Source of the DNA: Gemmobacter sp. 24YEA27
GTDB lineage: Bacteria > Pseudomonadota > Alphaproteobacteria > Rhodobacterales > Rhodobacteraceae
NCBI RefSeq assembly: GCF_030052995.1
Contig: NZ_JASJPW010000011.1
Span: 1-39,581 of the forward strand
Length of the DNA: 39,581 nt
Direction: 5' to 3'
Part shown: positions 1 through 9,286 of the stretch, in pieces
Layout of the letters: the number at the start of each line of letters is the position of its first letter
How positions within the stretch are numbered: the first letter of the stretch is position 1
The notes under the pieces: generated by a model
Database searches by the model: none
What the model was told of the DNA's origin: nothing
The model's input: the letters and a program-made list of their open reading frames with translations, nothing else
Translations under genes and position numbers: made by a program

Positions 1-556
1 ACGGCGATACGGTCTTTGTCGACAGCGATTATGATCTGACCCGTGCCGAGGCCTATTTCTCCGAACAGCTCGCGCTGCAGGGCGCGCGCTCTTCGGCCAT
101 CACCGCACTCAGCCAGGAAGTGGGCATCCGCCGCTCTGAGCTGGAAGAGCAGCGCGCGAATTTCAACACGAGGCTCGAGCTTGGGGCGAGAAGCGGGACT
201 ATGTCTATCTGACCGGTGAGGTCGGCAAACAGGGTCGCTGGGCTCTGCCCTATGACCAGAGCGCAAGCCTTGCCGATGCCCTGTTCGATCAGGGCGGCAT
301 CGCGGCCAAGACCGGCAATCCAAGACAGATCTACGTGCTGCGCGGCTCGGCGGATCCGCGTGAATTCGGCGCCCTGACCGCCTGGCATCTTGATGCCGGT
401 GCCGCAGCCGGCCTGATGCTGGCGACACGTTTCGAGATGCGCCCGAATGACGTGGTTTATATCGCGCAGCAGCCGGTCACCAAATGGGACAGGGTCGTCT
501 CGCAGATCACACCCAGCCTGATCACGGTTCCGCTGAACAATCTGACCGAAAACTGA
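1..556 (+). CDS. Wza-type polysaccharide export lipoprotein, 3' fragment (duplicate of 31545-32903)
   Basis: C-terminal third of the export protein that is complete at 31545-32903. It is cut by the window start and carries a one-base deletion at about 187, in a C pair that is intact in the other copy, so the frame is broken here. The protein should be read from the complete copy. The TGA at 554-556 is followed immediately by a strong terminator. Confidence 0.9.
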
Positions 557-559
557 ACA

Positions 560-585
560 AAAGCCGGGCAGAAGCCCGGCTTTTT
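560..585 (+). terminator. Rho-independent terminator after wza
   Basis: A perfect 7-bp GC-rich stem (GCCGGGC / GCCCGGC) with an AGAA loop is preceded by four A and followed by five T. It starts a few bases after the wza stop codon. It should end the wzc-yjbH-yjbF-wza transcript, and could work in reverse because of the A tract. A second copy lies at 32907-32932. Confidence 0.9.
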
Positions 586-589
586 GCAC

Positions 590-855
590 AAAGATACCGC
601 CTGTCTGCTCTGGCGCGGCGCGCGCAAGGACCCTGTCATATTAATGGTTTAAAAATGGTTGTAATATGATGAGGATTGCGGCATTGGCTGGTACCGGCGT
701 CACAATCTGTGACAAAAAGGGGCGTTGATAAATAATCGGGAACGATTAAAAGCTGTGCGCTGATCCCGGATCGCCCGGGCTCTTTCCCTGTTCTGCGCTT
801 TGGTAAACAAGTTTTTTTTTGCGAAACTCGAAAAATAACTTGTTTAGGACTTCCC
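590..855 (+). promoter_or_regulatory. Control region of the exoY/wcaJ-like operon, with three inverted repeats
   Basis: No gene is visible in this AT-richer stretch between a terminator and the first gene of the glycan operon, so it should hold the operon promoter. It has three dyads. GTCACA-ATC-TGTGAC at 699-713 is a perfect 6-bp dyad. AATCG-GGAA-CGATT at 734-747 has 5-bp arms. AAACAAGTT at 805-813 pairs with AACTTGTTT at 837-845, flanking a nine-T run. They look like operators, but I cannot name the regulator and no convincing -35/-10 pair stands out. Copy 2 lies at 32937-33202. Confidence 0.55.
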
Positions 856-1533
856 ATGGCCGACGGAGCCTTGTCGACATCCTGTAAGACCACCGCTGAA
901 CGGACCCCGATTCCATTCGCAGGCGCCACCAGGAAGGGCTTTTACCGTTCTTACGGCAAACGCTTTCTGGATTTTTTTCTGGCCCTGATTCTCGTGCCTG
1001 TTGTGGTGCCGGTGCTGGTTGTGCTTGCGCTGCTTATCGGCAGGTCACCTTTCTACAGCCAGATCAGAATTGGCAAAGACGGCCGGACTTTCCGCATGTG
1101 GAAGCTGCGCTCGATGGTGCGTGATGCTGATGCGGCCCTTGCCGCCTGTCTCGCCCGGGATCCGAGGCTCCGTCGTGAATGGGATCTCAATCAGAAGCTG
1201 GATCAGGACCCCCGCATCACCCGGATCGGTCGCCTGATCCGCAAGACCTCGTTTGATGAATTGCCACAGCTCTGGAATGTGCTGCGTGGCGATATGAGCA
1301 TTGTCGGCCCGCGCCCGATGATGCTGGATCAGAAAGATCTCTATCCGGGCCAGGCATATTACCGGCTGCGTCCCGGCCTGACCGGCCCCTGGCAGGTCTC
1401 GGACCGCAATGCTGTCTCTTTCCGGGCAAGGGCGCAATTTGACGAAGACTACGAGCATCACCTGAGTTTTCGGGGTGACTGCGGCCTTATCCTGAAAACC
1501 ATCAGAGTCGTGCTGCGCGCGACCGGGAAATAA
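856..1533 (+). CDS. Initiating undecaprenyl-phosphate sugar-1-phosphate transferase (ExoY/WcaJ catalytic type)
   Basis: A 225-residue bacterial sugar transferase (PF02397 family). It would start the repeat unit by moving a sugar-1-phosphate from a UDP-sugar to undecaprenyl phosphate at the inner membrane. One hydrophobic segment spans about residues 38-61, typical of the small monotopic ExoY-like enzymes; the multi-spanning N-terminal domain of full-length WcaJ is absent. Family motifs are visible: [16 protein letters not shown] at 72-87, the Asp-Glu pair at 134-135 within [15 protein letters not shown], and IVGPRP at 149-154. The first sugar, glucose or galactose, cannot be told from sequence. 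First gene of the operon, 13 bp before the next. Copy 2 at 33203-33880 is identical in protein sequence. Confidence 0.92.
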   Translation: MADGALSTSCKTTAERTPIPFAGATRKGFYRSYGKRFLDFFLALILVPVVVPVLVVLALLIGRSPFYSQIRIGKDGRTFRMWKLRSMVRDADAALAACLARDPRLRREWDLNQKLDQDPRITRIGRLIRKTSFDELPQLWNVLRGDMSIVGPRPMMLDQKDLYPGQAYYRLRPGLTGPWQVSDRNAVSFRARAQFDEDYEHHLSFRGDCGLILKTIRVVLRATGK

Positions 1534-1546
1534 GCGAGGACATGGC

Positions 1547-1747
1547 ATGACAGAGACAATGATGTTCCAGGGGGCGGTTGTGCTCTATCTGCTGATTTCG
1601 CTGATTGCGCTCGCGCTGACCTATCGCGAGCAAAGGCGCAACGGCATCTCTTCGCCCCTGTTTCGCATGATGGGCTTTGCCCTTTGCACGATATGGCCTG
1701 TCACCTTTGTGGTTTTCACCTCGCTCCAGCTTGTGACGCGCACCTGA
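1547..1747 (+). CDS. Small two-span membrane protein of unknown function
   Basis: A 66-residue protein with two hydrophobic segments (about residues 8-24 and 42-60) joined by a basic loop rich in Arg around residues 27-36. The start follows a GAGGA ribosome-binding site at a suitable distance, and the gene sits 13 bp after the initiating transferase, so it is probably translated. I do not recognise the family. Its position and size suggest an accessory membrane partner of the transferase, but that is inference only. Copy 2 at 33894-34094 is unchanged. Confidence 0.6.
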   Translation: MTETMMFQGAVVLYLLISLIALALTYREQRRNGISSPLFRMMGFALCTIWPVTFVVFTSLQLVTRT

Positions 1748-1852
1748 GAGACCCTGTCAGGATGGCCTGTATGCGGGGATGGGAATCGTCTATGAGCCAG
1801 GCAGCCGGCAAGCGGCCAGAACATCTTTCGGCTTGCTGCCTGGGATAAAATC

Positions 1853-3150
1853 ATGAAACTGCTGATACTTGGTATAAACTTCGCCCCGAAATGATTTCGA
1901 CGGGGCTCTATACAACCGGCCTTGCCGAGGCGATGGCAGAGGCTGGCGATCAGGTCAGCGTGGTCACCGCCCAGCCCTATTTCCCGGCCTGGAAAGTGTT
2001 TCCCGGCCATTCGCGCTTTTTCTGGAGCCGGGGCGAACTGCCTTCGGGGGTCCGCTATATCCGCTGTCCGCATTACGTGCCGGCAAAGCCCACCGGCGCG
2101 CGGCGTATTCTGCACCATGCCAGCTTCGCGCTGACCTCCTTTCCGGTTCTGGCCTGGAAAGCCCTTATCGGGCGCCCCGATATGGTGCTGGTGATCGCGC
2201 CTGCGCTGCTGCCTGCCCCCTTCGCCTGGGCGCTGGCGCGGCTTTCGGGGGCGAAATGCTGGCTGCATGTGCAGGATTTCGAGGTCGAGGCCGCCTTTGC
2301 CACCGGCCTTCTGAAACCGGCCAGCCTTGCCGGCCGCCTGGCCCGGAAATTCGACCGCTGGATCCATCGCCGCTTTGACAGGGTCAGCACGATCTCGGGC
2401 CCGATGCTGCGCAAACTGTCGGAAAAAGGCCTGCCGCCCGGCCGCATTTTCGAACTGCGCAACTGGGCCAGGCTGGATGATGTCACGCCCCTGACCGGCC
2501 CGTCGCCTTACCGCGAGGAATTCGGCATCACCGAAGAGCATGTGCTGCTTTACTCTGGCAATATCGCGAATAAGCAAGGGCTTGAGATCCTTCCCGATGT
2601 GGCGCAACGGCTGGCGCATCGCAAGGATCTGCGCTTTGTGATCTGCGGCCAGGGGCCGTTCCTCGATGAGCTGAAGACGCTTTCCTCTGGTCTCGACAAT
2701 ATCTCCTTCTTCCCGCTGCAACCGCTGGAGCGGCTGGGGGATCTCCTGGGCCTTGCGAGCCTGCATCTCCTGCCCCAGATCGCGGGCGTCTCAGAATCGG
2801 TGCTGCCCTCGAAACTGACCAATATGCTGGCCTCGGGCCGCCCGGTTCTGGCCACCGCCGAGCCGGGCACCGCGCTGGCCGATGAGATCGCAGATTGCGG
2901 CAGTGTCACGCCGCCCGGCGATGCGGCAGCACTGGCAGAGGCGATTTCCGCGATGCTCGACAACCCTGAACAGCGCGAGGCCTGCGGGCTCGCCGCCCGG
3001 GCCCGCGCCCTGGAACATTGGGACAATAAGCGCATTCTCGAGCGCTTCCGCCTTGCCGCCCATGACCTGACCGGCCAGCCCCAGCCCATTGCCCATCCTG
3101 CCGCCAAAGCGACAGAAGCTTCCCTGATCAAGAGAACGAGACAGACATGA
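1853..3150 (+). CDS. WcaI-like GT4 glycosyltransferase, frameshifted in this copy
   Basis: Same gene as 34200-35498. Here the C run at 1884-1887 has four bases instead of five, so the ATG at 1853 is separated from the remaining frame after about 11 codons. The intact copy shows this to be an error in one copy. The stop overlaps the gmd start as ATGA, so the two genes are translationally coupled. The domain description is given under the intact copy. Confidence 0.88.
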
Positions 3151-4265
3151 AAAAGGCCCTTATCACCGGCATCACAGGCCAGGACGGCTCTTACCTGGCC
3201 GAATTCCTGCTGGAAAAGGGCTATGAGGTGCATGGGATCAAGCGCCGTGCCTCGTCTTTCAACACGCAGCGTGTCGATCACATCTACCAGGATCCGCATG
3301 TCTCGAACGCGCATTTCCGGCTGCATTACGGCGATCTGACCGACAGTTCCAACCTGACCCGCATCCTGCAGGAAGTGCAGCCCGACGAGGTCTATAACCT
3401 CGGCGCGCAAAGCCATGTCGCAGTGTCTTTCGAGGCGCCGGAATATACCGCCGATGTCGACGGGATCGGCACTTTGCGCCTGCTGGAAGCGATCCGCTTC
3501 CTCGGGCTGGAGAAGAAGACCCGCTTCTACCAGGCCTCGACCTCCGAACTTTATGGCCTTGTGCAGGAGACCCCGCAGCGCGAGACCACGCCCTTCTGGC
3601 CCCGGTCTCCTTACGCGGTGGCCAAGCTCTATGCCTATTGGATCACGGTGAATTACCGCGAGGCTTACGGCATCTATGCCTGCAACGGCATCCTCTTCAA
3701 CCATGAGAGCCCGCGCCGGGGCGAGACCTTTGTCACCCGCAAGATCACCCGCGGTCTCGCGAATATCGCCCAAGGGCTGGAGCCCTGTCTCTTCATGGGC
3801 AATATCGACAGCTTGCGCGACTGGGGCCATGCGAAAGACTATGTCCGGATGCAATGGATGATGCTGCAACAGGACGTGGCCGAGGATTTCGTCATCGCCA
3901 CCGGTGTGCAATATTCGGTGCGCCAGTTCATCACCTGGTCGGCGCAGGAACTGGGGATCGAACTTGCCTTCACCGGCGAGGGTGTGAGCGAAATCGCCAC
4001 CGTGGTCTCGGTCTCGGGCGACAAGGCGCCTGCGGTCAGGCCGGGCGATGTCGTCATGCGCATCGACCCGCGCTACTTCCGCCCGGCCGAAGTGGAAACC
4101 CTGCTCGGCGATCCGGCAAAGGCAAAAGAAAAACTCGGCTGGGTGCCCGAGATCACTGTTCAGGAAATGTGCTCCGAGATGGTGGCCGAAGACCTGAAAG
4201 TCGCAAAACGCCACGCCTTCCTGAAAGCCCACGGCCATGACGTGCAGGTAAGTGTCGAAGGTTAA
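3147..4265 (+). CDS. gmd: GDP-mannose 4,6-dehydratase
   Basis: A 372-residue extended short-chain dehydrogenase that converts GDP-D-mannose to GDP-4-keto-6-deoxy-D-mannose, the first step towards GDP-L-fucose. The N-terminal nucleotide-binding motif GITGQDG is at residues 8-14. The catalytic set is present: the STSELYG segment followed by Tyr-x3-Lys in SPYAVAK. The substrate-side signature [16 protein letters not shown] is also clear. Length matches the family. It overlaps the preceding glycosyltransferase by 4 bp and is followed by fcl, the next enzyme in the pathway. Its substrate would come from the manC gene on this plasmid. Copy 2 at 35495-36613 is identical. Confidence 0.97.
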   Translation: MKKALITGITGQDGSYLAEFLLEKGYEVHGIKRRASSFNTQRVDHIYQDPHVSNAHFRLHYGDLTDSSNLTRILQEVQPDEVYNLGAQSHVAVSFEAPEYTADVDGIGTLRLLEAIRFLGLEKKTRFYQASTSELYGLVQETPQRETTPFWPRSPYAVAKLYAYWITVNYREAYGIYACNGILFNHESPRRGETFVTRKITRGLANIAQGLEPCLFMGNIDSLRDWGHAKDYVRMQWMMLQQDVAEDFVIATGVQYSVRQFITWSAQELGIELAFTGEGVSEIATVVSVSGDKAPAVRPGDVVMRIDPRYFRPAEVETLLGDPAKAKEKLGWVPEITVQEMCSEMVAEDLKVAKRHAFLKAHGHDVQVSVEG

Positions 4266-4361
4266 GGGATGCGGCTCTGGCTATGGGTATTTACGGCGCC
4301 CGCGCCATCGAAACCTGTATGAGCCGCGCCCTTACGTCCAACATCATCGAGTGAGCCTTAT

Positions 4362-5300
4362 ATGAGCTACGATCTTTCCAACAAACGTATCTGGGTCGCA
4401 GGCCATCGTGGCATGGTTGGCGGCGCTGTGGTGCGGCGCCTGGCGTCTGAGGGCTGCGAAGTGATCACCGCCGGTCGCGATGTGGTGGACCTGGTCGATC
4501 AGGCTCAGGTCAAAGCCTGGATGGCAGAAACAAAGCCCGATGCCATCGTGCTGGCCGCCGCCAAAGTTGGCGGCATCAAGGCCAATAACGATTTTCCGGT
4601 CGACTTCCTCTATCAGAACCTGATGATTGAGACGAATATCCTCCAGGCCGCGCATGAGAATGACGTCGAACGGGTGCTGTTCCTCGGATCCTCCTGCATC
4701 TATCCGAAACTGGCGCCGCAGCCGATCCGCGAGGACAGCCTGCTGACCGGGCCGCTCGAGCCGACCAATGAATGGTATGCCATCGCCAAGATCGCCGGCA
4801 TCCGCCTGACCCAGGCCTATCGCCAGCAATATGGCCGCGACTGGATCTCGGCGATGCCGACCAACCTTTACGGCCCCGGCGACAATTACGACCTGAGCTC
4901 CTCCCATGTCCTGCCCGCGCTTCTGCGCAAGTTCCATGAGGCAAAGGTCTCAGGCGCAGAGACGGTAACTGTCTGGGGCTCGGGGACGCCTTTGCGCGAG
5001 TTCATGCATTGCGACGATCTGGCCGATGCGCTGGTCTTCCTGCTGAAAGAGTATTCCGGCTTCGACCATATCAATGTCGGATCGGGCGTCGAGGTCACGA
5101 TCCGCGAGCTGGCCGAAACAATCGCAAAAGAAGTGGGCTATGAGGTTAATTTGGTCTTCGACGCGGCCAAACCCGACGGCACCCCACGCAAGTTAATGAA
5201 TACAAGCCGGCTGCATGAACTAGGCTGGAATAATGCACGTAGCCTAAAGCAAGGAATACATAGTGCCTATGAGGAATTCTTAAGCAGAGACAATAATTAA
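4362..5300 (+). CDS. fcl: GDP-L-fucose synthase
   Basis: A 312-residue epimerase/reductase (WcaG family) that turns GDP-4-keto-6-deoxymannose into GDP-L-fucose using NADPH. The N-terminal [11 protein letters not shown] motif, the GSSCIYP catalytic segment and Tyr-x3-Lys in NEWYAIAK are all visible. It follows gmd after a 96-bp gap with no gene. Its TAA overlaps the wzx ATG by one base (TAATG), suggesting coupling. The last 40 or so codons become AT-rich, using TTA, ATA and AAT where the body uses GC-rich codons; this marks the left edge of the AT-rich block. Copy 2 is at 36710-37648. Confidence 0.96.
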   Translation: MSYDLSNKRIWVAGHRGMVGGAVVRRLASEGCEVITAGRDVVDLVDQAQVKAWMAETKPDAIVLAAAKVGGIKANNDFPVDFLYQNLMIETNILQAAHENDVERVLFLGSSCIYPKLAPQPIREDSLLTGPLEPTNEWYAIAKIAGIRLTQAYRQQYGRDWISAMPTNLYGPGDNYDLSSSHVLPALLRKFHEAKVSGAETVTVWGSGTPLREFMHCDDLADALVFLLKEYSGFDHINVGSGVEVTIRELAETIAKEVGYEVNLVFDAAKPDGTPRKLMNTSRLHELGWNNARSLKQGIHSAYEEFLSRDNN

Positions 5301-6594
5301 TGCTTACCCTACGCAAACGCTGGAAGAATTCACCGATCTTTAGGAGATTGGCCGGAGGCGTGGGCGCAATTGCGTTGGGAAAAATATGGATACTACTTAC
5401 CCAAATCGCACTCGTGCCAGTCCTATCGAACACTTGGGGCGCAGAGGCGTACGGGCAGTGGCTTATGCTCAGCACAATTCCAATTTATATTGCTCTTACT
5501 GATTTTGGTATTGGGACAGCCGCAGGTGTTGAAATGACTCGCCACCTTGAGAGAGGTGATGATACCGCCGCAAATCGAGTTTACCAATCCGGGTGGGTTT
5601 TCCTTACTCTCATATCTTTTTTATCGGGCGCCACTGTCTGGGTTGGGATAGGAATTTGGCACAAATACGATGCCACCATGTATGATATGCAAGTCGCCGC
5701 GGGGCTAATGGTAGCAGCATCTATCCTTACACTGCAGGTTTTTGTTCTTCGAGCCGTGTTTACTGCGACACATAATTTCGCGAAAGGACAGTTTGTCAAT
5801 GATTTGGCTATTCCAATAGAGGGTCTAGGAGTCGTTATTGTTGCATGGTCCGGGGGGGTATAATCGAAGCTGCGACGGTTTTGGTGTCTGTAAGAGCGGT
5901 ATGGATACTAATATTCCATTTTCTAATGTCAAATCTAGCGCCGTGGTGTCGGAGAGGGTGGAGCTTGGTCGATCAAGAAACGATCCTTAAGCTCACACGG
6001 CCCTCACTTGCAGCATTTAGCATGACTATATCGAATGCCGTCGGTCTTCAAGGAATGATCCTGACAATTGGATGGTTCATGGGTCCAGCGTCGGCAGCTA
6101 TATTTGGAACAGTAAGAATGCTTTCTAGGGCACCCCTTCAATTCTCTGGCCTTTTATCCCGCGCGAGCATACCAGAATTAACGCGCGCGTACGAGGCTAA
6201 GAATACTCAACTTACACAGAAGCTGATGCGGCTAAACATTAGTGCCGCACTACTTGTGATGTTACCCTCGTCTATAATTCTAATCATGTATGGCCCATCA
6301 ATACTGTCAACGCTGTCACACGGCAATCTTATTGCGTCGAGGGTAGAATTTATCTTGATGTCTCTAGCCATGCTATGCGTCACAATTTGGACAACGTTAG
6401 CAGCGCCGCTAATTGCAACCAATCAGCAGGCGAAATTTTCACGAGTTATTTTACTAGCGTACTGCTCCCAAACATTGGTACCGATTGCCTTTTCATCATT
6501 CCAGCAAGCACCTTATTTTGCAGTATTGGGTGCTGAGCTGACTTCACTTCTTTGGATAGCGCGAATTATTCGCAAAAATCCTTCTTCGCAATAG
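5300..6594 (+). CDS. wzx: Wzx-type polysaccharide flippase, interrupted at a G run
   Basis: A membrane protein of the polysaccharide synthesis/MATE-like exporter type that would flip the lipid-linked repeat unit across the inner membrane. The frame runs from 5300 to a stop at 5863, then continues in another frame to 6594. The break is at a run of seven G just after 5850. Eight G would give one continuous protein of about 431 residues, normal for Wzx, with about 12 hydrophobic segments. The N-terminal part (GKIWILLTQIALVPVLSNTW and a YGQW segment) is typical. The seven-G state is the same in both copies, so it is either a systematic base-calling error or a genuine frameshift. The gene is strongly AT-rich. 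Confidence 0.82.
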
Positions 6595-6658
6595 GAAAAC
6601 GTACACCCCCTCCACCTATAAATATTGCGTATTAATTGCCATCACAGTGGAGATCTGA

Positions 6659-7867
6659 ATGTACATTAATCCACCAGCCGATAAAGTTAATAGATTTGGA
6701 TTAATCTCCAGGTCAACCGCACTAACAGCAAGCGCAATACTGCCGCAGCTACTTCTGGCGCTTCCTTTCGGCATCCCAAATTCCCTGACCCAAGTTCTCG
6801 CCCTCATCTTCGTTTTGCCATTTCTTCTGTTAAGCAGACTTAATGCCACATACATGACATTAATCACTTTGTTCTTTTTGCTGATAATATCTAACTCCAT
6901 CTATCAGGCTTTACTTAGGCCGAATAGCGAGAGCTCATACTATCAAATGGCAAGGTCTCTCACTCCTTTCTTTATCCTATGCTCAATCTTGATTAACTAT
7001 AAGTTAATCTTATCAAAAATTTCACAATTCATACTTACTGGAGGTCAAGCAAGATCTAAAAAGATAAACCGTGCAATTGATTTTTTTGCACTACTATGTG
7101 CCGTTCAGTCGGTTGGGTTTATGATGGGCCTACCCACTGCAAATTACCTTTCTGCGTCCGGCAGTGGCGAAAGAGTCATGATCTTCATGTCCACTAGCTG
7201 TGTATTTCTTATGTATTATACAACCATTTCGAAAAGGCATTGGTCTACCCTTCTTTTTTTTATGGTCGTCCTCGGGACGGGATCTAAAAGTATATTAGTG
7301 GCTTCTGTACTTATTTTCCTCTTAGCCGCAAGCCGTGACCTTAGGGCTATAAATTTTCTAGGGGTAATGGCATCTGGTACGGCGCTCATTTTTTCATTAT
7401 ATTTCATCAATCCATTGGCCCTTGACAGAGTGATGGACTTTGCATCGAGCGAGCAGGGAGAATCCTTCAAGGACGCTACTCGTGCATACGAAATTTTTCA
7501 TGCTCATAGAACTATGAATGAATACACATCTTCGGTCGTATTTGGGTCCGGTTTTGCCACCCAACTAACTCCGGGGGTACCAACCAGCAACTCTGCGTGG
7601 TTTGAAAACTCAAAATATGATATTGAGAATGGGTATTGGGGAATATTTTCAAAGCTTGGAGTTGTCCTTACAGCAATTTTTGTGATTATTATTATAAAAT
7701 TCATGCCACTCAACAGGGTACTATTTGCAATAATTCTGGTTGAAGCCCCGCTTTTTTTTAAAACCAGTTATCAGGTTTTCGCATACATGGATGGTGTTTA
7801 TCTAATTATATGGTCTATTTTAGTTAATGCCCTATTACTTTCTAGAAAATCTTACTCTCTGAGGTGA
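6659..7867 (+). CDS. Wzy-like O-antigen/EPS polymerase
   Basis: A 402-residue very hydrophobic protein with about ten predicted membrane segments and a larger polar stretch near residues 260-320 (from about ASSEQGESF to SKYDIENGYWG), as expected for a periplasmic loop of a Wzy polymerase. It would join flipped repeat units into a chain. Sequence conservation in this class is poor, so the call rests on topology and on its place directly after wzx, 64 bp downstream. The ATG at 6659 follows a GGAG-type ribosome site. Strongly AT-rich, like its neighbours. This copy is intact; the one at 39007 is broken and cut by the window end. Confidence 0.72.
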   Translation: MYINPPADKVNRFGLISRSTALTASAILPQLLLALPFGIPNSLTQVLALIFVLPFLLLSRLNATYMTLITLFFLLIISNSIYQALLRPNSESSYYQMARSLTPFFILCSILINYKLILSKISQFILTGGQARSKKINRAIDFFALLCAVQSVGFMMGLPTANYLSASGSGERVMIFMSTSCVFLMYYTTISKRHWSTLLFFMVVLGTGSKSILVASVLIFLLAASRDLRAINFLGVMASGTALIFSLYFINPLALDRVMDFASSEQGESFKDATRAYEIFHAHRTMNEYTSSVVFGSGFATQLTPGVPTSNSAWFENSKYDIENGYWGIFSKLGVVLTAIFVIIIIKFMPLNRVLFAIILVEAPLFFKTSYQVFAYMDGVYLIIWSILVNALLLSRKSYSLR

Positions 7868-7952
7868 TTTGAGAAAAATTCCCACTTGGTAACCAAGAAA
7901 CTTTACTAGAAATGCCCACGTAAACGCCAGAACTCCGAAGAGAGGATTTCCC

Positions 7953-9116
7953 TTGAGAGTACTCCATGTGATATCATCTGCTGACCCCGCCACCGGAGGG
8001 CCTATTCAAGGTTTGAAACAAAGCATTTCTCTGCGAGAGCATTGGGGGCAACGTGTGGAGATTTTAACTCTTAACCCTCCAGAATCTGACGCTATTTCCA
8101 ATTTTCCTGGCGTCGCCCATGGAGTAGGGCCGGGCACTCGTATTTATGGATACACACCTAATTTATCACGATGGATTTCAAAGAATAGAAGTCGTTTTGA
8201 TGTGGCTGTGGTTCATGGATTATGGAATCATGCATCAGTTGGTGGTTGGCAAGGCCTTCGGCGTGCTCGGTTGCCCTATGTGCTTTTCACGCATGGAATG
8301 ATGGACCCTTGGTTCCGGAAGTCAAAGCCTATCAAGCATTGGGTGAAGCAGAGCTTCTGGGCCATCCAAGGACGAGTTTTGAGAGACGCAAACGAAGTGC
8401 TGTTCACAAGTGAGGAAGAGATGCGCCTCGCTGACGGAGTATTTTTTGGCTATAATTATCGCCCACGTGTGGTCGCTTACGCCGCGGCCGAAGCGACGCC
8501 TTGCGGATTGGTTGATGAGGCAGCCTTCCATAAGCTCGTTCCAGAACTTGCTGGGCGCCCATATTTACTTTTTCTCAGTCGCATACATGAGAAAAAGGGA
8601 TGCAATTTGCTACTTGAAGGTTTTGCCAAGGCGGTTCATCGCCCTGACCTACAGCTGGTGATCGCTGGCCCACCGCATGGTGATTTGGGCGAGCGGCTGC
8701 AGGCTCAGGCCCATTCGCTTGGGATTGCGGAGAGAGTTCACTGGCCCGGGATGGTCAAAGGGGCAGCAAAGGCTGGCGCTTTTCGAGGAGCAGAAGCCTT
8801 TGTTCTAACTTCGCATCAGGAGAACTTTGGCATAGCTGTCGCCGAAGCATTAGCTTACGGAAAGCCTGTTCTAATTTCGAATCAGATTAACATCTGGCGG
8901 GAAATTGAGTCAGGTGGCGCCGGAGTTGTCGCCCCGGACACAGTTGACGGCGCAACCCGTGTTATAGCCGCATGGGAACAGCTAACTCCTGAGGCTCGGA
9001 TCGCAATGGGTCGTGCCGCCCGGGAGGTTTATGAGCGGAACTTCACTGTGGAGGCAGCAGCGCGCGATCTGACCGCTGCATTGGAGCGAGCAGCAGCCAG
9101 TGGGCCGCAGAGATAA
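7953..9116 (+). CDS. GT4-family glycosyltransferase
   Basis: A 387-residue GT-B fold glycosyltransferase. The N-terminal segment MRVLHVISSADPATGGP has the Gly-Gly donor/acceptor loop common in EPS glycosyltransferases. The C-terminal half has the family landmarks: LFLSRIHEKKGCNLLLEGF, VIAGPP, and the E-x7-E element in SHQENFGIAVAEALAYGKPV. The start is TTG, preceded by a good AGAGAGG ribosome site; no ATG fits better. It would add one sugar to the lipid-linked repeat at the cytoplasmic face; the sugar cannot be inferred. Base composition is AT-rich at the 5' end and rises towards the 3' end. Confidence 0.88.
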   Translation: MRVLHVISSADPATGGPIQGLKQSISLREHWGQRVEILTLNPPESDAISNFPGVAHGVGPGTRIYGYTPNLSRWISKNRSRFDVAVVHGLWNHASVGGWQGLRRARLPYVLFTHGMMDPWFRKSKPIKHWVKQSFWAIQGRVLRDANEVLFTSEEEMRLADGVFFGYNYRPRVVAYAAAEATPCGLVDEAAFHKLVPELAGRPYLLFLSRIHEKKGCNLLLEGFAKAVHRPDLQLVIAGPPHGDLGERLQAQAHSLGIAERVHWPGMVKGAAKAGAFRGAEAFVLTSHQENFGIAVAEALAYGKPVLISNQINIWREIESGGAGVVAPDTVDGATRVIAAWEQLTPEARIAMGRAAREVYERNFTVEAAARDLTAALERAAASGPQR

Positions 9117-9286
9117 TTTTATTATCTTTAGGCCGCGATGAAATACACGTATTCTTGCGCTGCTGAGAAAAATTTAGACGTCCGGTCAGGTGCAACGTGT
9201 GTTTCTCGTGGAGGTGTTATGCTACAGGCCACATGAGACAGGTTACGACCTAGGTTTGATTTCCGCTCCAAAACAAAGAGAAGACG

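Larger units (their letters stand above)
1..7234 (+). repeat. Terminal direct repeat, copy 1 (circular contig overlap)
   Basis: This stretch recurs at the other end of the window in the same orientation, with an offset of 32346-32348 bases. The only differences I found are single-base indels: the C after the G run at 187 (one C here, two at 32533), the C run at 1884-1887 (four here, five at 34231) and the C run at 7133-7135 (three here, two at 39481). Each indel breaks a reading frame in one copy only. The repeat starts and stops mid-gene, as expected for unremoved overlap in a circular assembly rather than a biological duplication. Confidence 0.95.

Noticed and set aside
1884..1891. WcaI-like protein starting at the internal ATG 1891 as a shorter variant
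   Set aside because: The other copy has one more C and reads straight from the earlier ATG with the conserved N-terminus.
2550..4238. 562-codon open frame on the minus strand
   Set aside because: It lies opposite the wcaI-like gene and gmd, both with clear family motifs. It is a by-product of GC-rich codon use. The same holds for the long minus-strand frames at 14433-16004, 17134-18141, 19766-20932 and 28753-29853.
1..7234. A true tandem duplication of the gmd-fcl-wzx-wzy region
   Set aside because: The copies are separated by the whole remaining plasmid, sit exactly at the two contig ends, start and end mid-gene, and differ only by homopolymer-type indels. Circular overlap explains all of this.
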